From JAKZVK01 sp965248255 (GTDB taxonomy: Bacteria; Acidobacteriota; Terriglobia; Bryobacterales; UBA6623): 64,000 bases of DNA. Below the pieces are notes generated by a model. The model made no database searches. It was not told where the DNA came from and worked only from the letters and a program-made list of their open reading frames with translations. Numbering within the stretch: the stretch's first letter is position 1; every line of letters begins with the position of its first letter. The stretch spans positions 1,860,001 through 1,924,000 of the forward strand of contig CBDFIW010000004.1 of assembly GCA_965248255.1 (NCBI GenBank), in the 5' to 3' direction. A program made the position numbers and the translations under genes. Positions 1-9,339 of the stretch are shown piece after piece.

Positions 1-2
1 CG

Positions 3-896
3 ACCTGGAGTGAGTGGTCCGCGCCGGATGAGCCGCGGCCGGGTGCCTGGACCAGCGCGCGGATCCAGTCGCCCCCAGCACGCTACCTGCAGTGGCGAGC
101 GACCTTGCGCGGATCGGACGAGGCGTCGGCGGGCGTCGGCGGCGTCCGCGTGACCTACCTGCCACAGAACCAAGCGCCGGTGATCGACAGCGTCGAGGCG
201 TCAACCGCGGCAGCCGCCGAGACAGCCACCCCAACTACGCCTGCGGCCGCTACCAGCATCGGCGCGGCCTCAGCGGCCGCCTTTAGCATCACCGTGACAG
301 ATACGGGCGAAGTCAGCACCTCTGACTCCAAGGGCACGAAGGCCAAGACGGTCCGGGGTGGCGCGCGGCAGCTTCTGAAGGTTGCATGGAAAGCCTATGA
401 CCCCGACAGCGACAAGTTGACGGCGACGGTTGGATTTCGCGGCGAGGGTGAGACGAGTTGGAAGACGATAAAGAAGAACGTGAAGGGAAAGGAGCTTTCG
501 ATCGATAGCGACGCCTTGGCGGACGGCACGTACCGCTTTCGCGTCGAGGTTTCCGACAGCTCCGCCAATCCGCCCGATCAAGCCCTATCAACACGACGGA
601 TCAGTGAGCCGGTTGTGATCGACCACACGCCTCCTGCGGTTCGGTTGGCGAGCACGAACGAACGATCGCCGGTTCGCTTCGAGGCGGAAGACAGGGCATC
701 GATCTTGCAACAGGCCGAGTATTCGATCGATGCCGGTCCGTGGGTGCCGGTTCAGTCCGACGATGGCATCGTTGATTCGCTCGCCGAGACGTTCACGATC
801 CGGCTGGGGGATTTGGAACAGGGCGAGCATTTGATCACCTTACGGGTCCGAGACCGTACGGGGAACGCCGGGCTGGGCAAGGCGGTCGTCCCTTAG
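3..896 (+). CDS. C-terminal part of a secreted beta-propeller/Ig-like protein (5' end outside window)
   Basis: The reading frame is open to the left edge, so the gene starts upstream and the TTG near position 105 is not its start. The visible residues open with a Trp/Arg-rich stretch ending in ARYLQWRATL, then GVRVTYLPQNQAPVI. A Thr/Ala-rich linker follows, then an Ig-like beta-sandwich region ending in RVRDRTGNAGLGKAV. From general knowledge this is the tail of exported propeller proteins common in Acidobacteria; the family assignment is by pattern, not by a search. The cellular role is unknown. It ends in TAG 66 bases before queF on the same strand, and no terminator hairpin is obvious between them. 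Confidence 0.6.
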   Translation, partial: TWSEWSAPDEPRPGAWTSARIQSPPARYLQWRATLRGSDEASAGVGGVRVTYLPQNQAPVIDSVEASTAAAAETATPTTPAAATSIGAASAAAFSITVTDTGEVSTSDSKGTKAKTVRGGARQLLKVAWKAYDPDSDKLTATVGFRGEGETSWKTIKKNVKGKELSIDSDALADGTYRFRVEVSDSSANPPDQALSTRRISEPVVIDHTPPAVRLASTNERSPVRFEAEDRASILQQAEYSIDAGPWVPVQSDDGIVDSLAETFTIRLGDLEQGEHLITLRVRDRTGNAGLGKAVVP

Positions 897-962
897 CGTT
901 GAAGGCGCGAAGGACTCTCTAGCGGCGCCGCATGCCGTGCCAGCAGCTAGGGGAACAAAAGC

Positions 963-1349
963 TTGTCCGACTACACCGAAGAGCACTCCAAGGCCGGCCT
1001 CGACGCCGAGCTTCCCGCGCTCGAAACTTGGCCGAATCAGTTCAAGGGCTACCGCATCAAGGTCGAGATGCCCGAGTTCACCTCGGTGTGTCCCAAGACC
1101 GGTTTGCCTGACTTCGGTAAGCTCACCCTCGAATACGAACCCGGCGATCTGTGTATCGAGTTGAGGTCCCTGAAGCACTACGTCCTGGCCTACCGCAACC
1201 TGGGCATCTTTTACGAGAACGTCGTGAACCGCTTCCTGCAGGATGTCGTGAAGGCTATTAATCCTGTTTGGGCTCGAGTCGAAGGCGACTTCACGCCTCG
1301 CGGTGGACTGCAAACAACGGTGCAAGCCGAGCACCAAGCGGAAATGTAA
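963..1349 (+). CDS. queF: NADPH-dependent 7-cyano-7-deazaguanine reductase QueF (type I)
   Basis: QueF reduces preQ0 to preQ1 in queuosine biosynthesis in the cytoplasm. At 128 residues it has the size of the short, single-domain (T-fold) class. The active-site segment FTSVCPKTGLPDFG places the nucleophilic cysteine at residue 43, and the QueF motif appears as ELRSLKHYVLAYRN. The C-terminus (RGGLQTTVQ) is complete. The start is a TTG at 963, chosen because TAGGGGA lies about 8 bases upstream and the conserved N-terminal segment follows at once. No other queuosine genes are in the window, so it is probably a dispersed single gene. Confidence 0.95.
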   Translation: MSDYTEEHSKAGLDAELPALETWPNQFKGYRIKVEMPEFTSVCPKTGLPDFGKLTLEYEPGDLCIELRSLKHYVLAYRNLGIFYENVVNRFLQDVVKAINPVWARVEGDFTPRGGLQTTVQAEHQAEM

Positions 1350-1767
1350 GAAAGTGGGAGGAAGTGGGGGACATCCATGATAGGTATCTGTCAAGGATGG
1401 ACGCAGTCATCCGGAACCTCCCGTCAGCGGGGGCGCGGTGTTCAGCAGTGACGCTTCGCAGCCCGAGCGTTTTTGCGAATCAAGTCACAAGGTCAACGAG
1501 TCACGTGACCAGACATCCATGTGCGCGCATCGGGTCGCCCCACCTCAGCGGCGGGGGACCGTCGCGGAAGATTCAGTTTGGATTTTCAGGCCCGCCGGCC
1601 TCGAAACAGACAATACGGACGCATCAGAGGTTTCCCCGTAAACTCTCGAGGAAACCCCTTCGCGTAGTCCCCCACAGGCGAGGACCGGCGGGCAGCTCGT
1701 GACACCGCACAGCGTCGGTGAAACTCTTCGTTTCTCCTTGCAACAGAAAAAAAGTAAATTCTCCTCG
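1350..1767. other. Non-coding stretch between queF and IS110 transposase
   Basis: No convincing coding region. It holds a perfect 9-base inverted repeat, GTGGGGGAC at 1364-1372 and GTCCCCCAC at 1667-1675, and a stem-loop GGTTTCC/GGAAACC at 1629-1656. Part of it is presumably the 3' non-coding end of the IS110-type element, because the transposase reads leftwards into it. I could not place the exact element boundary. Confidence 0.5.
1364..1675. repeat. Inverted 9-base repeat bounding about 310 bp (possible non-autonomous element)
   Basis: GTGGGGGAC at 1364-1372 is repeated exactly inverted at 1667-1675. A small hairpin-prone stretch follows the left arm (CATCC at 1372-1376, GGATG 23 bases from its start). 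Nothing coding lies between the arms. It could be a small REP/MITE-like unit or chance in G-rich DNA. No target duplication was identified. Confidence 0.2.
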
Positions 1768-2775
1768 TTACGCCGCGGCCGCCACCCGCGGCACGAACGC
1801 TCGGCCGCTGGTGTCCACAGCCCGCAGATATGCCACCAACTTGCGCGCCACGGCCAACGTCGCGCGATTGCGCGGGCCGCGCTGCAACTCCCGCTCATGG
1901 ACGTCGTGCAGCTGCGGGTTCCAGCGCGGCGCGAGTTTCGCCGCCTCGATCAGCACCCGCTGCAAATGCTTGTTGCGTTGCTTCGACAGCGGTCCGCGCT
2001 GCGTTTTGCCCCCCGACTCGCGCTGCGCCGCACATAGCCCGCAGTAACTCACCAGCCGGCCCACCGAACCGAAGCGCTCGGGCTCAACGGTCTCCAGCGC
2101 CCAACTCAGCGCCGTCATCTCCCCCACGCCGCGAATCGACTGCAAGCGCTCGACGCGTTCCCGCAGCAGCGGATGGCGCCGCAAGCCGCGCAGTAACTCG
2201 TCTTGCAAACGATCGAACATTTCCAGGCTGCCGCGGGTGATGGCGAGCAGTTCGATGACCGACTCGGGCGTGTCACGCAAGCTGTCGAGATACGAATAGA
2301 AATAACGCCGGCCGTGCAGCCGCCGGGCATCGTAGGGTTCGCCGACCTCCATCAGCAGCCCGCTGATCTTGTTCTTCATGCGGACGGCTTCGCCCAGCAG
2401 CAGATTGCGATAGCGCAGTACACGCCGCAACTCGCGCAGGGCGGGCGGCGCCAAGTAGCAGCGTGGCAGCAGGTCGCAACGCAACAGGTCACTGATCTTG
2501 GTGGCGTCGAGACGGTCGTTCTTCTTCTTGCCACAAGCGATGGCCTTGAGCATGGCCGGGTGCGCGACTTGCAACTCGCGCGCGAAGGGCTGGAGGTGAT
2601 CGTGAATCCAACCCGTGAACAGCGTGGCTTCGAGCGCGCCCACCCAGGGGCGCTCGAGGGCTGCGCGGGTGGCCGCGACCTGACCGCGGGCGACGATGGT
2701 TCCGTCTTGCGTTTTGATGCAGTAGCTGATGCTTTTCTTATGGACATCGAGTCCGATGTAGTAGAGTTCATGCAT
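1768..2775 (-). CDS. IS110-family transposase (DEDD recombinase)
   Basis: A 335-residue IS110-type transposase. The N-terminal RuvC-like DEDD domain opens with MHELYYIGLDVHKKS, including the first acidic residue. The C-terminal Tnp20 domain shows RGVGEMTALSWALE and SYCGL...ESGGKTQRGPLSKQRN, whose SG serine is the expected nucleophile. The longer frame begins at 2856, but the ATG at 2775 is preferred because AGGAGG sits 5-6 bases before it and the family begins at this GLDVHKK segment. The frame is intact. That Shine-Dalgarno sequence lies in one arm of a long inverted repeat (2776-2846). The element abuts the 3' end of a broken RAYT-type transposase gene. Confidence 0.93.
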   Translation of the reverse strand: MHELYYIGLDVHKKSISYCIKTQDGTIVARGQVAATRAALERPWVGALEATLFTGWIHDHLQPFARELQVAHPAMLKAIACGKKKNDRLDATKISDLLRCDLLPRCYLAPPALRELRRVLRYRNLLLGEAVRMKNKISGLLMEVGEPYDARRLHGRRYFYSYLDSLRDTPESVIELLAITRGSLEMFDRLQDELLRGLRRHPLLRERVERLQSIRGVGEMTALSWALETVEPERFGSVGRLVSYCGLCAAQRESGGKTQRGPLSKQRNKHLQRVLIEAAKLAPRWNPQLHDVHERELQRGPRNRATLAVARKLVAYLRAVDTSGRAFVPRVAAAA

Positions 2776-2846
2776 GGAATCCTCCTGGGATTGGCTCTGA
2801 GCCGACCGGCTGGTCGTTCTCAGCATTTTGCCCCCGGGAGGATTCC
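2776..2846 (-). promoter_or_regulatory. Long hairpin covering the IS110 transposase Shine-Dalgarno
   Basis: Arms 2776-2789 and 2833-2846 pair at 13 of 14 positions (GGAATCCTCCTGGG with CCCGGGAGGATTCC). An inner stem-loop lies between them (CTGAG...CTCAG around GACC/GGTC). On the transposase strand the AGGAGG ribosome site is inside the distal arm, one base from the ATG, so the fold would hide it. IS110 elements are known to encode a structured bridge RNA in a non-coding end. This could be part of such an RNA or a block to read-through translation; which one is inference. Confidence 0.55.
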
Positions 2847-2880
2847 TCTTCGCCACTACCTATGCATTGAAACAGGCTCA

Positions 2881-3369
2881 CTACTTTTTGGCGGCCACGG
2901 CGGCCTGCACCTTCTTCTCGGGGCGACCGGTCCGTTTCCCGTCCAGCTTGCGCCCGAACACCGCCTACAAACGCTTCACGAACGCCTCGCTGCCCAGCGG
3001 CCGTCCCGTTTCGGTCGCCCGACGTAGGGCCGCTATCTCGGCCGCGTCCTCGTCGCGCGTTCGGCCCAACACCTCCCGCCAGCCTGCGCCTCGATTGACC
3101 TCCTTCCACAGTGCGAGATCCAACAACCCCAGTCGGTCGCGGCCCTCGACATGCGCTCGTGCACTCGACCATTCGTACTCGAGCGCGTCTTCGGCCATGC
3201 CCGCTCGCAGCGGGTTCCGGTCGACGTAGCGCAACGTCGTCCATAGGTGGCCGCCGTCCAGCGGACAAGAGAAAAAACGGTTCTGCCACAGGTGCTGCAA
3301 CTCTGGGGAGGATTCAATCGAGTCCTCGGCAGCTCGGCCGCATGAGACTGGGTCGCCACAAACCGTCAC
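2881..3369 (-). pseudogene. Broken REP-associated tyrosine transposase (RAYT, IS200/IS605-like Y1)
   Basis: The C-terminal two thirds of a RAYT-type single-strand transposase. Recognisable pieces are LWQNRFFSCPLDGGHLW, the segment LRYVDRNPLRAGMAED (catalytic tyrosine region of Y1 enzymes), and the tail GSEAFVKRL. The frame stops at a TAG (2965-2967) exactly where these proteins continue with Glu. Reading past it gives AVFGRKLDGKRTGRPEKK and a natural end at 2881-2883. Upstream of about position 3300 the homology stops, so the N-terminal HUH half is missing. It is doubly disabled, by truncation and a nonsense codon. The IS110 element lies directly downstream. Confidence 0.75.
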
Positions 3370-3429
3370 CCCGTTACGAGACGAATTGACCGTTTCGTAT
3401 CATAACTCCGGCGCTAAGGTACTTCCGTA

Positions 3430-3449
3430 TCACAGCGGTTTCGCTGTGA
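3430..3449. repeat. Perfect 8-bp hairpin (terminator- or REP-like)
   Basis: TCACAGCG (3430-3437), a GTTT loop and CGCTGTGA (3442-3449) form a perfect stem. It lies downstream of the minus-strand deacetylase gene (ends 3512) and upstream of the RAYT remnant. It may terminate deacetylase transcription, though no T-run follows, or be a leftover REP hairpin of the RAYT system. Confidence 0.35.
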
Positions 3450-3511
3450 CTTCCCGCGATTCCAAGCTGGTTTGTCGAGGCTTCCGTCGGTCCGATCACT
3501 GGTCGCCCGCG

Positions 3512-4318
3512 CTACCGGCGCTTCTCGGCGATATACTCTGCCACCGTGCCCACCGGCTGGAACCAGAGCTTGTTGTCCGGATCCTTGGCGTAGGGAATCA
3601 GCTCTTCGAGCATCTTGATGCGGGTTGTCTGGTTTCCTGACTCGCCGATCTCATGTCCGGCCAGGACGAGCCACTGTCCCAGCTTCTTGGCCTCTTCGAT
3701 TAGCGCCTTGATTTCGTCGAACTCCTTGCCGTCCATCTCGACGCCGGTCACCTGGGCTAAGTCGACAAACGCGGGGTCGACCGCGGTCTCGTCAAGCCAG
3801 GTCCGGCCCGAGGCAAACAACTCAGCAATCAACGGGACGTAGCTCTTGGTGTCCCGCCCCCGGCCCACGAACGTCTGCCCGCAGGGATAGGCAAAATGGG
3901 TGGCGTCGATACCGAGCAAGACCTTCAACCGGCGGTTGGCCTCCACCAAGTCCGCCCGCATTGTCTCAAGGGTGTGTTTCTCGAGCGCACCCTCGCGCGA
4001 CCACAGGAAGTTGCCCGTGCAGGGATGGGTGAGCGAATGGTTGGCAATCTCGTGGCCGCTCTCGGCGGCGTTGATCCAGCCTGGCAGTCGCACCTCGACC
4101 CTGCTCGGCACAACATAGAAAGTCACCTTCGCGTCGAGCCGCTCGAGTAGCTCCGTCCCCGCATCCACCTGGCTCGAGCGTGCGTCGTCGAAGCTCAGGC
4201 TCAGGGCGGCCTCGGCGCCGTTCGGCCAGGCGAACTCGAGCCCAGAGTCCTGGGCCGCCACGAATTGGCAAAACAGCGGCGGCAACAGGAGGAACAACGC
4301 TGGCTTGGGGAGGGTCAC
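3512..4318 (-). CDS. Secreted polysaccharide deacetylase (NodB homology, CE4 family)
   Basis: A 268-residue protein with a hydrophobic signal peptide (LFLLLPPLFCQFVAAQ). The NodB-type motif 1 is LSFDDA, with the paired aspartates, and motif 2 is HEIANHSLTHP, with the metal-binding H-x3-H. FAYPCG matches the motif 3 region. CE4 enzymes remove acetyl groups from chitin, xylan or peptidoglycan sugars using a divalent metal in the periplasm or outside the cell; the substrate here is unknown. The start is a GTG at 4318, the first codon giving a full signal peptide. It is monocistronic, flanked by remnants of mobile and degraded genes. Confidence 0.88.
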   Translation of the reverse strand: MTLPKPALFLLLPPLFCQFVAAQDSGLEFAWPNGAEAALSLSFDDARSSQVDAGTELLERLDAKVTFYVVPSRVEVRLPGWINAAESGHEIANHSLTHPCTGNFLWSREGALEKHTLETMRADLVEANRRLKVLLGIDATHFAYPCGQTFVGRGRDTKSYVPLIAELFASGRTWLDETAVDPAFVDLAQVTGVEMDGKEFDEIKALIEEAKKLGQWLVLAGHEIGESGNQTTRIKMLEELIPYAKDPDNKLWFQPVGTVAEYIAEKRR

Positions 4319-4483
4319 AGGCCACTATCGTAAAGCAGGGACGCCCTCCCGCGCTCACTGCCGCCCCTCTTGTTCGGTAGGCCGGCCGGTCCCGCCAAGC
4401 GATCACTCTACTCCCGCGACTGGAAGTCGCACTCTCCCTCGTACCGCTTGATACTAAGGGTCAGGCCCTGAGCTTCTCACGGA

Positions 4484-4723
4484 ACGAAGGCTGATTGGTC
4501 GACGCTCCGAAAATACTTTGCGCGGCTCGAAGAACAGGGAATCTCAGTCAATGTCGGCGCGACACTGATCCGGAGTTACGTTCTGGGTGACGAGGAGACT
4601 CGCAAGCCGACCACGAACGAAATCGGCGAGATGCACGCGTTGGTCGACGACGCCATGCGGGACGGCGCGTTAGGGTTGTCGAGCGCCCTGACGATTCCCC
4701 ACCGTCGACTCGACCCACATTGA
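4484..4723 (+). pseudogene. Fragment of N-acyl-D-amino-acid deacylase (D-aminoacylase family)
   Basis: About 80 codons on the plus strand read ADWSTLRKYFARLEEQGISV, then a VNVGATLIRSYVLGDE segment, then DDAMRDGALGLSSAL. That order and spacing are characteristic of the amidohydrolase-superfamily D-aminoacylases (N-acyl-D-Glu/Asp deacylases). The frame has no start, the metal-binding N- and C-terminal parts are absent, and it ends in a TGA soon after the motif. It is a decayed gene scrap between two intact minus-strand genes. The family call is by remembered motif. Confidence 0.7.
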
Positions 4724-4790
4724 CCCCAGCTGGTTGGACAATCTGATCTGTGTGACGTTGCTACTCGCTCGTCCGCGCTGGCGCGGGCCG

Positions 4791-7700
4791 TCAAGTCCCC
4801 AGGCTCTTCAGATAGGCGATCAGGTCGGCCATGCCTTGCACGTCGATCGTTTGCTCCAGATCCTCGGGCATGGGTGACACGCTGAGCGAATACATGCTCT
4901 TGACGTTGCCCCGCAGGATGGTGTCTTCCTCGCCCTTCGCTCGACGGATCGTGACCGTCGTCGGCGTCTCTTTGGCGATGACGCCGGAAATCGATCGTCC
5001 GTCTACGGTCTCGACCAGGTACTCCTCAAAGCCGGTTTCGACCGACTGATTGGGCATCAGGATATCGGCCAGGAAGACCTCCTTGTAGCGCGTCGTGAGG
5101 GGGAGCAGATCGGGGCCCACCTCGTGGCCCATCTCACCGACCTTGTGGCACTCCGCGCACGACTCGCGAAAGATCTCCCGGCCCCGGCCTATGTTGCTCG
5201 CCAGGCGCAAGGCCGGTAGATAGCTTTCATAGACCGCCTGGCGGTCTTCGCCCTGGGCTTGTTCTAGAAGCGCCAGGGCTCGCTCTTTGATCTCGGCCGC
5301 GGGGTAACGGCGCAACTGGCGGCTGCGCGCCGGCCCCAAGGCCCACGGCTGGATCTTACCCGCTTCCACGGCATCGAGGAGTGTGTGGAGCCGTGTGCGG
5401 TCCCCAAAAAACCATCCCAGCGCGACTGCGCGGACCGGCGCGGAGAAAGTGCGCCAGCGTTCTGTAAAGAGGTTGGCAGCGTCGGCGCCAGGCAGGTAGG
5501 TCAGCGCCCGCGCGGCGGACCGCCGCACCTCCGCGGGCTGCTGTGGTGCGATCAGCGAGGCGAGCGGCTCGCCGGTAGCGCCCGAAGGGTCGAGCCCGAG
5601 AACGCCGGCGGCATACTCGCGCTCAGCCAGGTCCGCCTGATTGTCTTGCGCTACCTGCGTCTTCTGCTTGATGAGACGCCGAAGTGCGACCGACTCGGTC
5701 AACTCGACCCGCGAGGCCAACTCGAGTGCCGCGGTCCCGATCTCGGGACCGCTCTCTGACAACAGACTCACCAGGGCTGATTGGCCCCGCGGCAGCCGAA
5801 TCCTCCCGCCGGATCCCTGGCTTAAGCCTTTCCCGAGGCCTTCAAGACCGGCGGTTTGCCACCATGCCGAGGAGGTCCCACGCCCACTCCGGACCATCGC
5901 CAACACATCGGTGATCTTGGTGTCGCGATGCCTTGCGCCGACGATCGCCGCCGCGCGGCGTAGGAAGTCCTTCTTTCCTTCCGAAGGAGTGCCGCCGAAG
6001 CCCGGACTCCGCAACATTGTCCGGAACCAACCGACGGCGTTGTCCGCTGCCGACGTCAGCACGGCTATGCGAAACCATGGGTCTTCGAGATGGCCGAGAG
6101 CGATCTGCTGCAACGTACGAAATGTCTGTCTCGCGGGCAGGTCGTCTTGCCGCAGCGACAGCGTCAGGCCCAACTGAAACTGTACGGCCGGGTCGGGATC
6201 ATCGACCAGGCGATAGAGCTTTTGTTGGAGACCGGCGTCGGGCAAACGGTTCTCCGCTAGCCGGATCGCATGACGCCGTACGGCGGGGTGCGGGTCCGCA
6301 AGCGCTTCGATCACGAACTGGTTGTCGAGTGCTTTCAACCCGTCCAACGACCACAGTGCGTGGAGGCGCGCTTTGGGTGTGTTCTCTTGCCGAGCGAGTG
6401 TCAGCAAGGGCTCGATAGCGCTTCGGTCCTGCCGGTCCATCAGCAGCCGTTGCGACTCCATCCGCCACCATTGATTCTGATGCCGCAGGTTTTCAACCAG
6501 CTCAGCGGTAGAAGCTTTAGCAAGATTCGGCTGCGGCCACAGTTTGGACGACTCGTGGACCACGCGGTAGATCCGTCCGAGCTGATGCCGTGATTCAAAC
6601 TCGATCTCTTTGGACAACTCCGGCGGCACGAACTCAGGATGCTCAACTGTGAATCGGTGGTAGTCCACGATGTAGAGGGCGCCGTCCGGCCCGGTCGTGG
6701 TAAATACCGGCCGGAACCAACTGTCCTTGGACGCGAGGAATTCTCGGCCGTCGTACGCTGGAGTGGCGGCAAACGTTGCACCGTTGGGTTTGACGACGCT
6801 CCTGCGAACCAGGTTGTGCACCGGTTCGCAGTTGAAGGTGTTATTGGCGAAGTCCTTCGGAAGAACGCCGCCTGTATATACCGACAGGCCGCTGGCCGAG
6901 GTGAAGTGGCCGATCTGAGAATCGTGAATGGGCTGCGGGTTCTCGGTGACAGGATACACCGGCGCTGAATGATCGAGTCCCGACGGCGAGTGGTAAGCCT
7001 TTTCGACCGCGAGATATGGGTTTTGCTTCAGGTAGCGGCTCTCGATCACCAGGTGACGGACGTAGTCGTTGTTCCAGGCCGTGAAGCGATTGCCCCAGTC
7101 GTCGAAAGAGTTCCCGTACTGTGAGCCGCCGCCAAGTGCTTCGACGCGAGCTTCGGCAGGCCGGAAGCGGACGTCTTCCGCACGGATGTCGAGCGGCGGA
7201 GCATCGGGGTAATCAGGGAATCGCAGGGCGTCGCCCGAATGACCGAACTCGTCCACGTACTTCCGCGGCCGGATCACCCGCGGGTAGTTGGCGTAAATCC
7301 AGTTGTCGACGCCATAGCGTAGGCCGTTGACGCGCAGTTGCGGATTCGTGGCCGAAAACCCGGTGAGCACGACCCGGCGTACGTCGGCCCGGCCGTCTCC
7401 GTCGCTGTCTTCCAAGTAAAGTATGTCGGGCGCCGAGGTAACCAACACGCCGTCGCGCCAGCGCATAACACCGTTGGGAAAGTTGAGTTCGTCGGCGAAA
7501 ACCGTGCTGTTCTCGTAGTAGCCGTCGCCGTCGAGATCTTCGAGCCGCTTGATTTGTCCCAGCGGGCGCAGATCGAGGGGATAGTCGCGCATCTCGACGA
7601 CGTAGATCCGCCCCTGTTCGTCGAATGTGATGGCCACCGGGTCGACAACGTCCGGCTCCGCCGCCACTAGCTCGATGCGGAAACCCTCAGGCAGTTCGAA

Positions 7701-7811
7701 CAGCCCGAGTGCCTTGTCAGGCGAATAGGGTGGCCCCTGGAAGGAACAGGCCAGCAGGAACGCCCACAACACTACTAGTGCCGCTTGCTTCGTGACTCTC
7801 ACAGCCTTCAT
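4791..7811 (-). CDS. PVC-type membrane-bound dehydrogenase / HEAT-repeat / cytochrome c lipoprotein
   Basis: A 1006-residue exported protein. The N-terminus is a lipoprotein signal (VVLWAFLLAC, lipobox cysteine). Residues about 40-420 form the beta-propeller dehydrogenase-like domain of PVC-group proteins (TIGR02604 style: LPEGFRIELVAAEPDVVDPV, GRIYVVEMRDYP, then FNCEPVHNL). Residues about 440-830 are helical HEAT-like repeats (HALWSLDGLKAL, ADPHPAVRRHAIRLAENRLP). The C-terminus carries a haem domain with CAECH near residue 885. It is thought to oxidise sugars or alcohols in the periplasm and pass electrons to the haem; the substrate is unknown. The ATG at 7811 has GAGGG 8 bases upstream. It appears monocistronic and intact. 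Confidence 0.88.
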   Translation of the reverse strand: MKAVRVTKQAALVVLWAFLLACSFQGPPYSPDKALGLFELPEGFRIELVAAEPDVVDPVAITFDEQGRIYVVEMRDYPLDLRPLGQIKRLEDLDGDGYYENSTVFADELNFPNGVMRWRDGVLVTSAPDILYLEDSDGDGRADVRRVVLTGFSATNPQLRVNGLRYGVDNWIYANYPRVIRPRKYVDEFGHSGDALRFPDYPDAPPLDIRAEDVRFRPAEARVEALGGGSQYGNSFDDWGNRFTAWNNDYVRHLVIESRYLKQNPYLAVEKAYHSPSGLDHSAPVYPVTENPQPIHDSQIGHFTSASGLSVYTGGVLPKDFANNTFNCEPVHNLVRRSVVKPNGATFAATPAYDGREFLASKDSWFRPVFTTTGPDGALYIVDYHRFTVEHPEFVPPELSKEIEFESRHQLGRIYRVVHESSKLWPQPNLAKASTAELVENLRHQNQWWRMESQRLLMDRQDRSAIEPLLTLARQENTPKARLHALWSLDGLKALDNQFVIEALADPHPAVRRHAIRLAENRLPDAGLQQKLYRLVDDPDPAVQFQLGLTLSLRQDDLPARQTFRTLQQIALGHLEDPWFRIAVLTSAADNAVGWFRTMLRSPGFGGTPSEGKKDFLRRAAAIVGARHRDTKITDVLAMVRSGRGTSSAWWQTAGLEGLGKGLSQGSGGRIRLPRGQSALVSLLSESGPEIGTAALELASRVELTESVALRRLIKQKTQVAQDNQADLAEREYAAGVLGLDPSGATGEPLASLIAPQQPAEVRRSAARALTYLPGADAANLFTERWRTFSAPVRAVALGWFFGDRTRLHTLLDAVEAGKIQPWALGPARSRQLRRYPAAEIKERALALLEQAQGEDRQAVYESYLPALRLASNIGRGREIFRESCAECHKVGEMGHEVGPDLLPLTTRYKEVFLADILMPNQSVETGFEEYLVETVDGRSISGVIAKETPTTVTIRRAKGEEDTILRGNVKSMYSLSVSPMPEDLEQTIDVQGMADLIAYLKSLGT

Positions 7812-8309
7812 TTCCGTCGCCCTCTCTTGTCCTCGACACCGATTATAGCGTCAGGGAATGGCGCCAAGGAAATCGGGGAGCTTATGGGCGAGGTACAATG
7901 ACTGGAGATACGAAAAGAAGGACGCAATCATTTCTGCATTGGAGTCCTGATGATAATCACCGCCGGGGGACAAACGCAGGTGCGGGCGCTCCAGTGGAGT
8001 GGCACTTATCTTTCTTAGAGTGACCTTAGAGTCTATGTCGGGCTCGGGCCCTACGAGGGCTGCGTGGATGTCGAGGTGGTTCTACCAGGCGGTGGGCGGT
8101 GGGTTTCCCACGGGCTTGAACCTGACCGGCTCACTTCCCTGATGCGTCGCGAACGGGATCAAATCAAAAAGAACTGCACCGGTACGGCACAAAAGACTGT
8201 GGGCCGTCCAACCTCGGCGGATCGGTTACAGATAGAGAACAAAGTTAAGTGGCAGTGGTTCTTCCACGCTGATAGGATGAAGGCGATTTTTTCCTGGAGA
8301 TCCTCTCGA
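7812..8309. other. Intergenic stretch without a supported gene
   Basis: About 500 bases between divergent genes. An open frame runs in from 8064 into the WD40 pseudogene on the plus strand, but residues before the ATG at 8310 have low-complexity composition and no signal peptide. No promoter could be fixed with confidence. Confidence 0.4.
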
Positions 8310-9339
8310 ATGCATAAGCACACACACTTTCTCATAGGACTTGGCCTTGCTCTTAAGGCTGTTCTTGCTCCGGCGGCCGATCTGCAGTGGAAGCTACAAC
8401 ATAGGATCGATCTACCGTCCAAAGCCACCTCTATCGCGTACTCGGTGGATGGAACGCAGCTTGCTGTGGGTTACAAGGATGGTCGGCTCACGGTATGGGA
8501 GAGCAGTACGGCTCGGTCACGATTCTCTTCCAAACTCCATGCGGACGAGATCAACTCTCTCCAGTACATCGCGGACGACACCCAAATCCTGACCATAGGC
8601 GACGACCACGTAGCGCGAGTGTGGTCGACTGCTGACTGGGCACAGCTCCAACAGCTGGAGGGCATTGCGTTCTCTGGTCACCTTGCGCCAGACGGGCGCA
8701 CGCTCGTCGCCCAAGATCCGATCAAGCTATCTTGATCTGGGACTTCTTCTCGAGGAAAAAGCTAAGAACGATTGGTGAACGCGGTAAGGGTGGCACTCAC
8801 AGAACGGATTTCACGAAGGATGGAAGGTACGTAGTAACCGCCCGCATGTCACCATTCGTGTACGACTTGTTCGAAGAAGAAGAGGTAGCACTCGATTGGA
8901 CAAAGGCAAGCCAGAAAACTGATCTCGCAATTACTCTGACTGGAGGGAAGAAGGCGGTGATCTCGGTCGGTGCCTTTAGAGATGATGATGCTCCCGCGCG
9001 CCACGTTGTCGCCGCTCGAAGCAAATCGCTCGTCGCCATGGGCCGAAGATGGATCAAAGAAGGCTTTGTCGACGTCTGGGACTTGTCAAAACGGGTCCGA
9101 CTGGCACGCCTTAAGCCAGAGGCTGGTAAGACCGTATCGAGTTTTCTTACGACGATAGTCTGCTTGCCATCCAAGGGGCGACTGCGACGGTATGGAACGT
9201 TGAGAAGAAAGAGCAGATCGCGTCTCTTCAGGGAATCGGATACGTCGAGTTCTCCCCAGTGTCGCTGCAACTCGCCGTCACGGGCGAGTCCACACTCCGC
9301 CTCTACCAGACGGAACAATCGGACACTACAAACCGGTGA
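8310..9339 (+). pseudogene. WD40-repeat protein gene with two frameshifts
   Basis: A WD40 propeller gene read in three successive frames. Frame one starts at ATG 8310 with a signal-like N-terminus and includes AYSVDGTQLAVGYKDGRLTV and VARVWSTADW. After a shift near 8730 the reading continues LIWDFFSRKKL...VDVWDLSKRVRLARL. After a second shift near 9140 it continues YDDSLLAIQGATATVWNVEK and EFSPVSLQLAVTGESTLRLY, ending at TGA 9337-9339. Each segment carries typical blade ends (VWES, VWDL, VWNV), so this is one gene of about 340 codons. Both shifts go the same way (net -1). It is a pseudogene unless the indels are assembly errors. The role of the intact protein is unknown. Confidence 0.8.

Noticed and set aside
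2768..3289. A 173-codon frame in the RAYT region
   Set aside because: It is a different frame on the same strand as the recognisable RAYT remnant and has no family motif.
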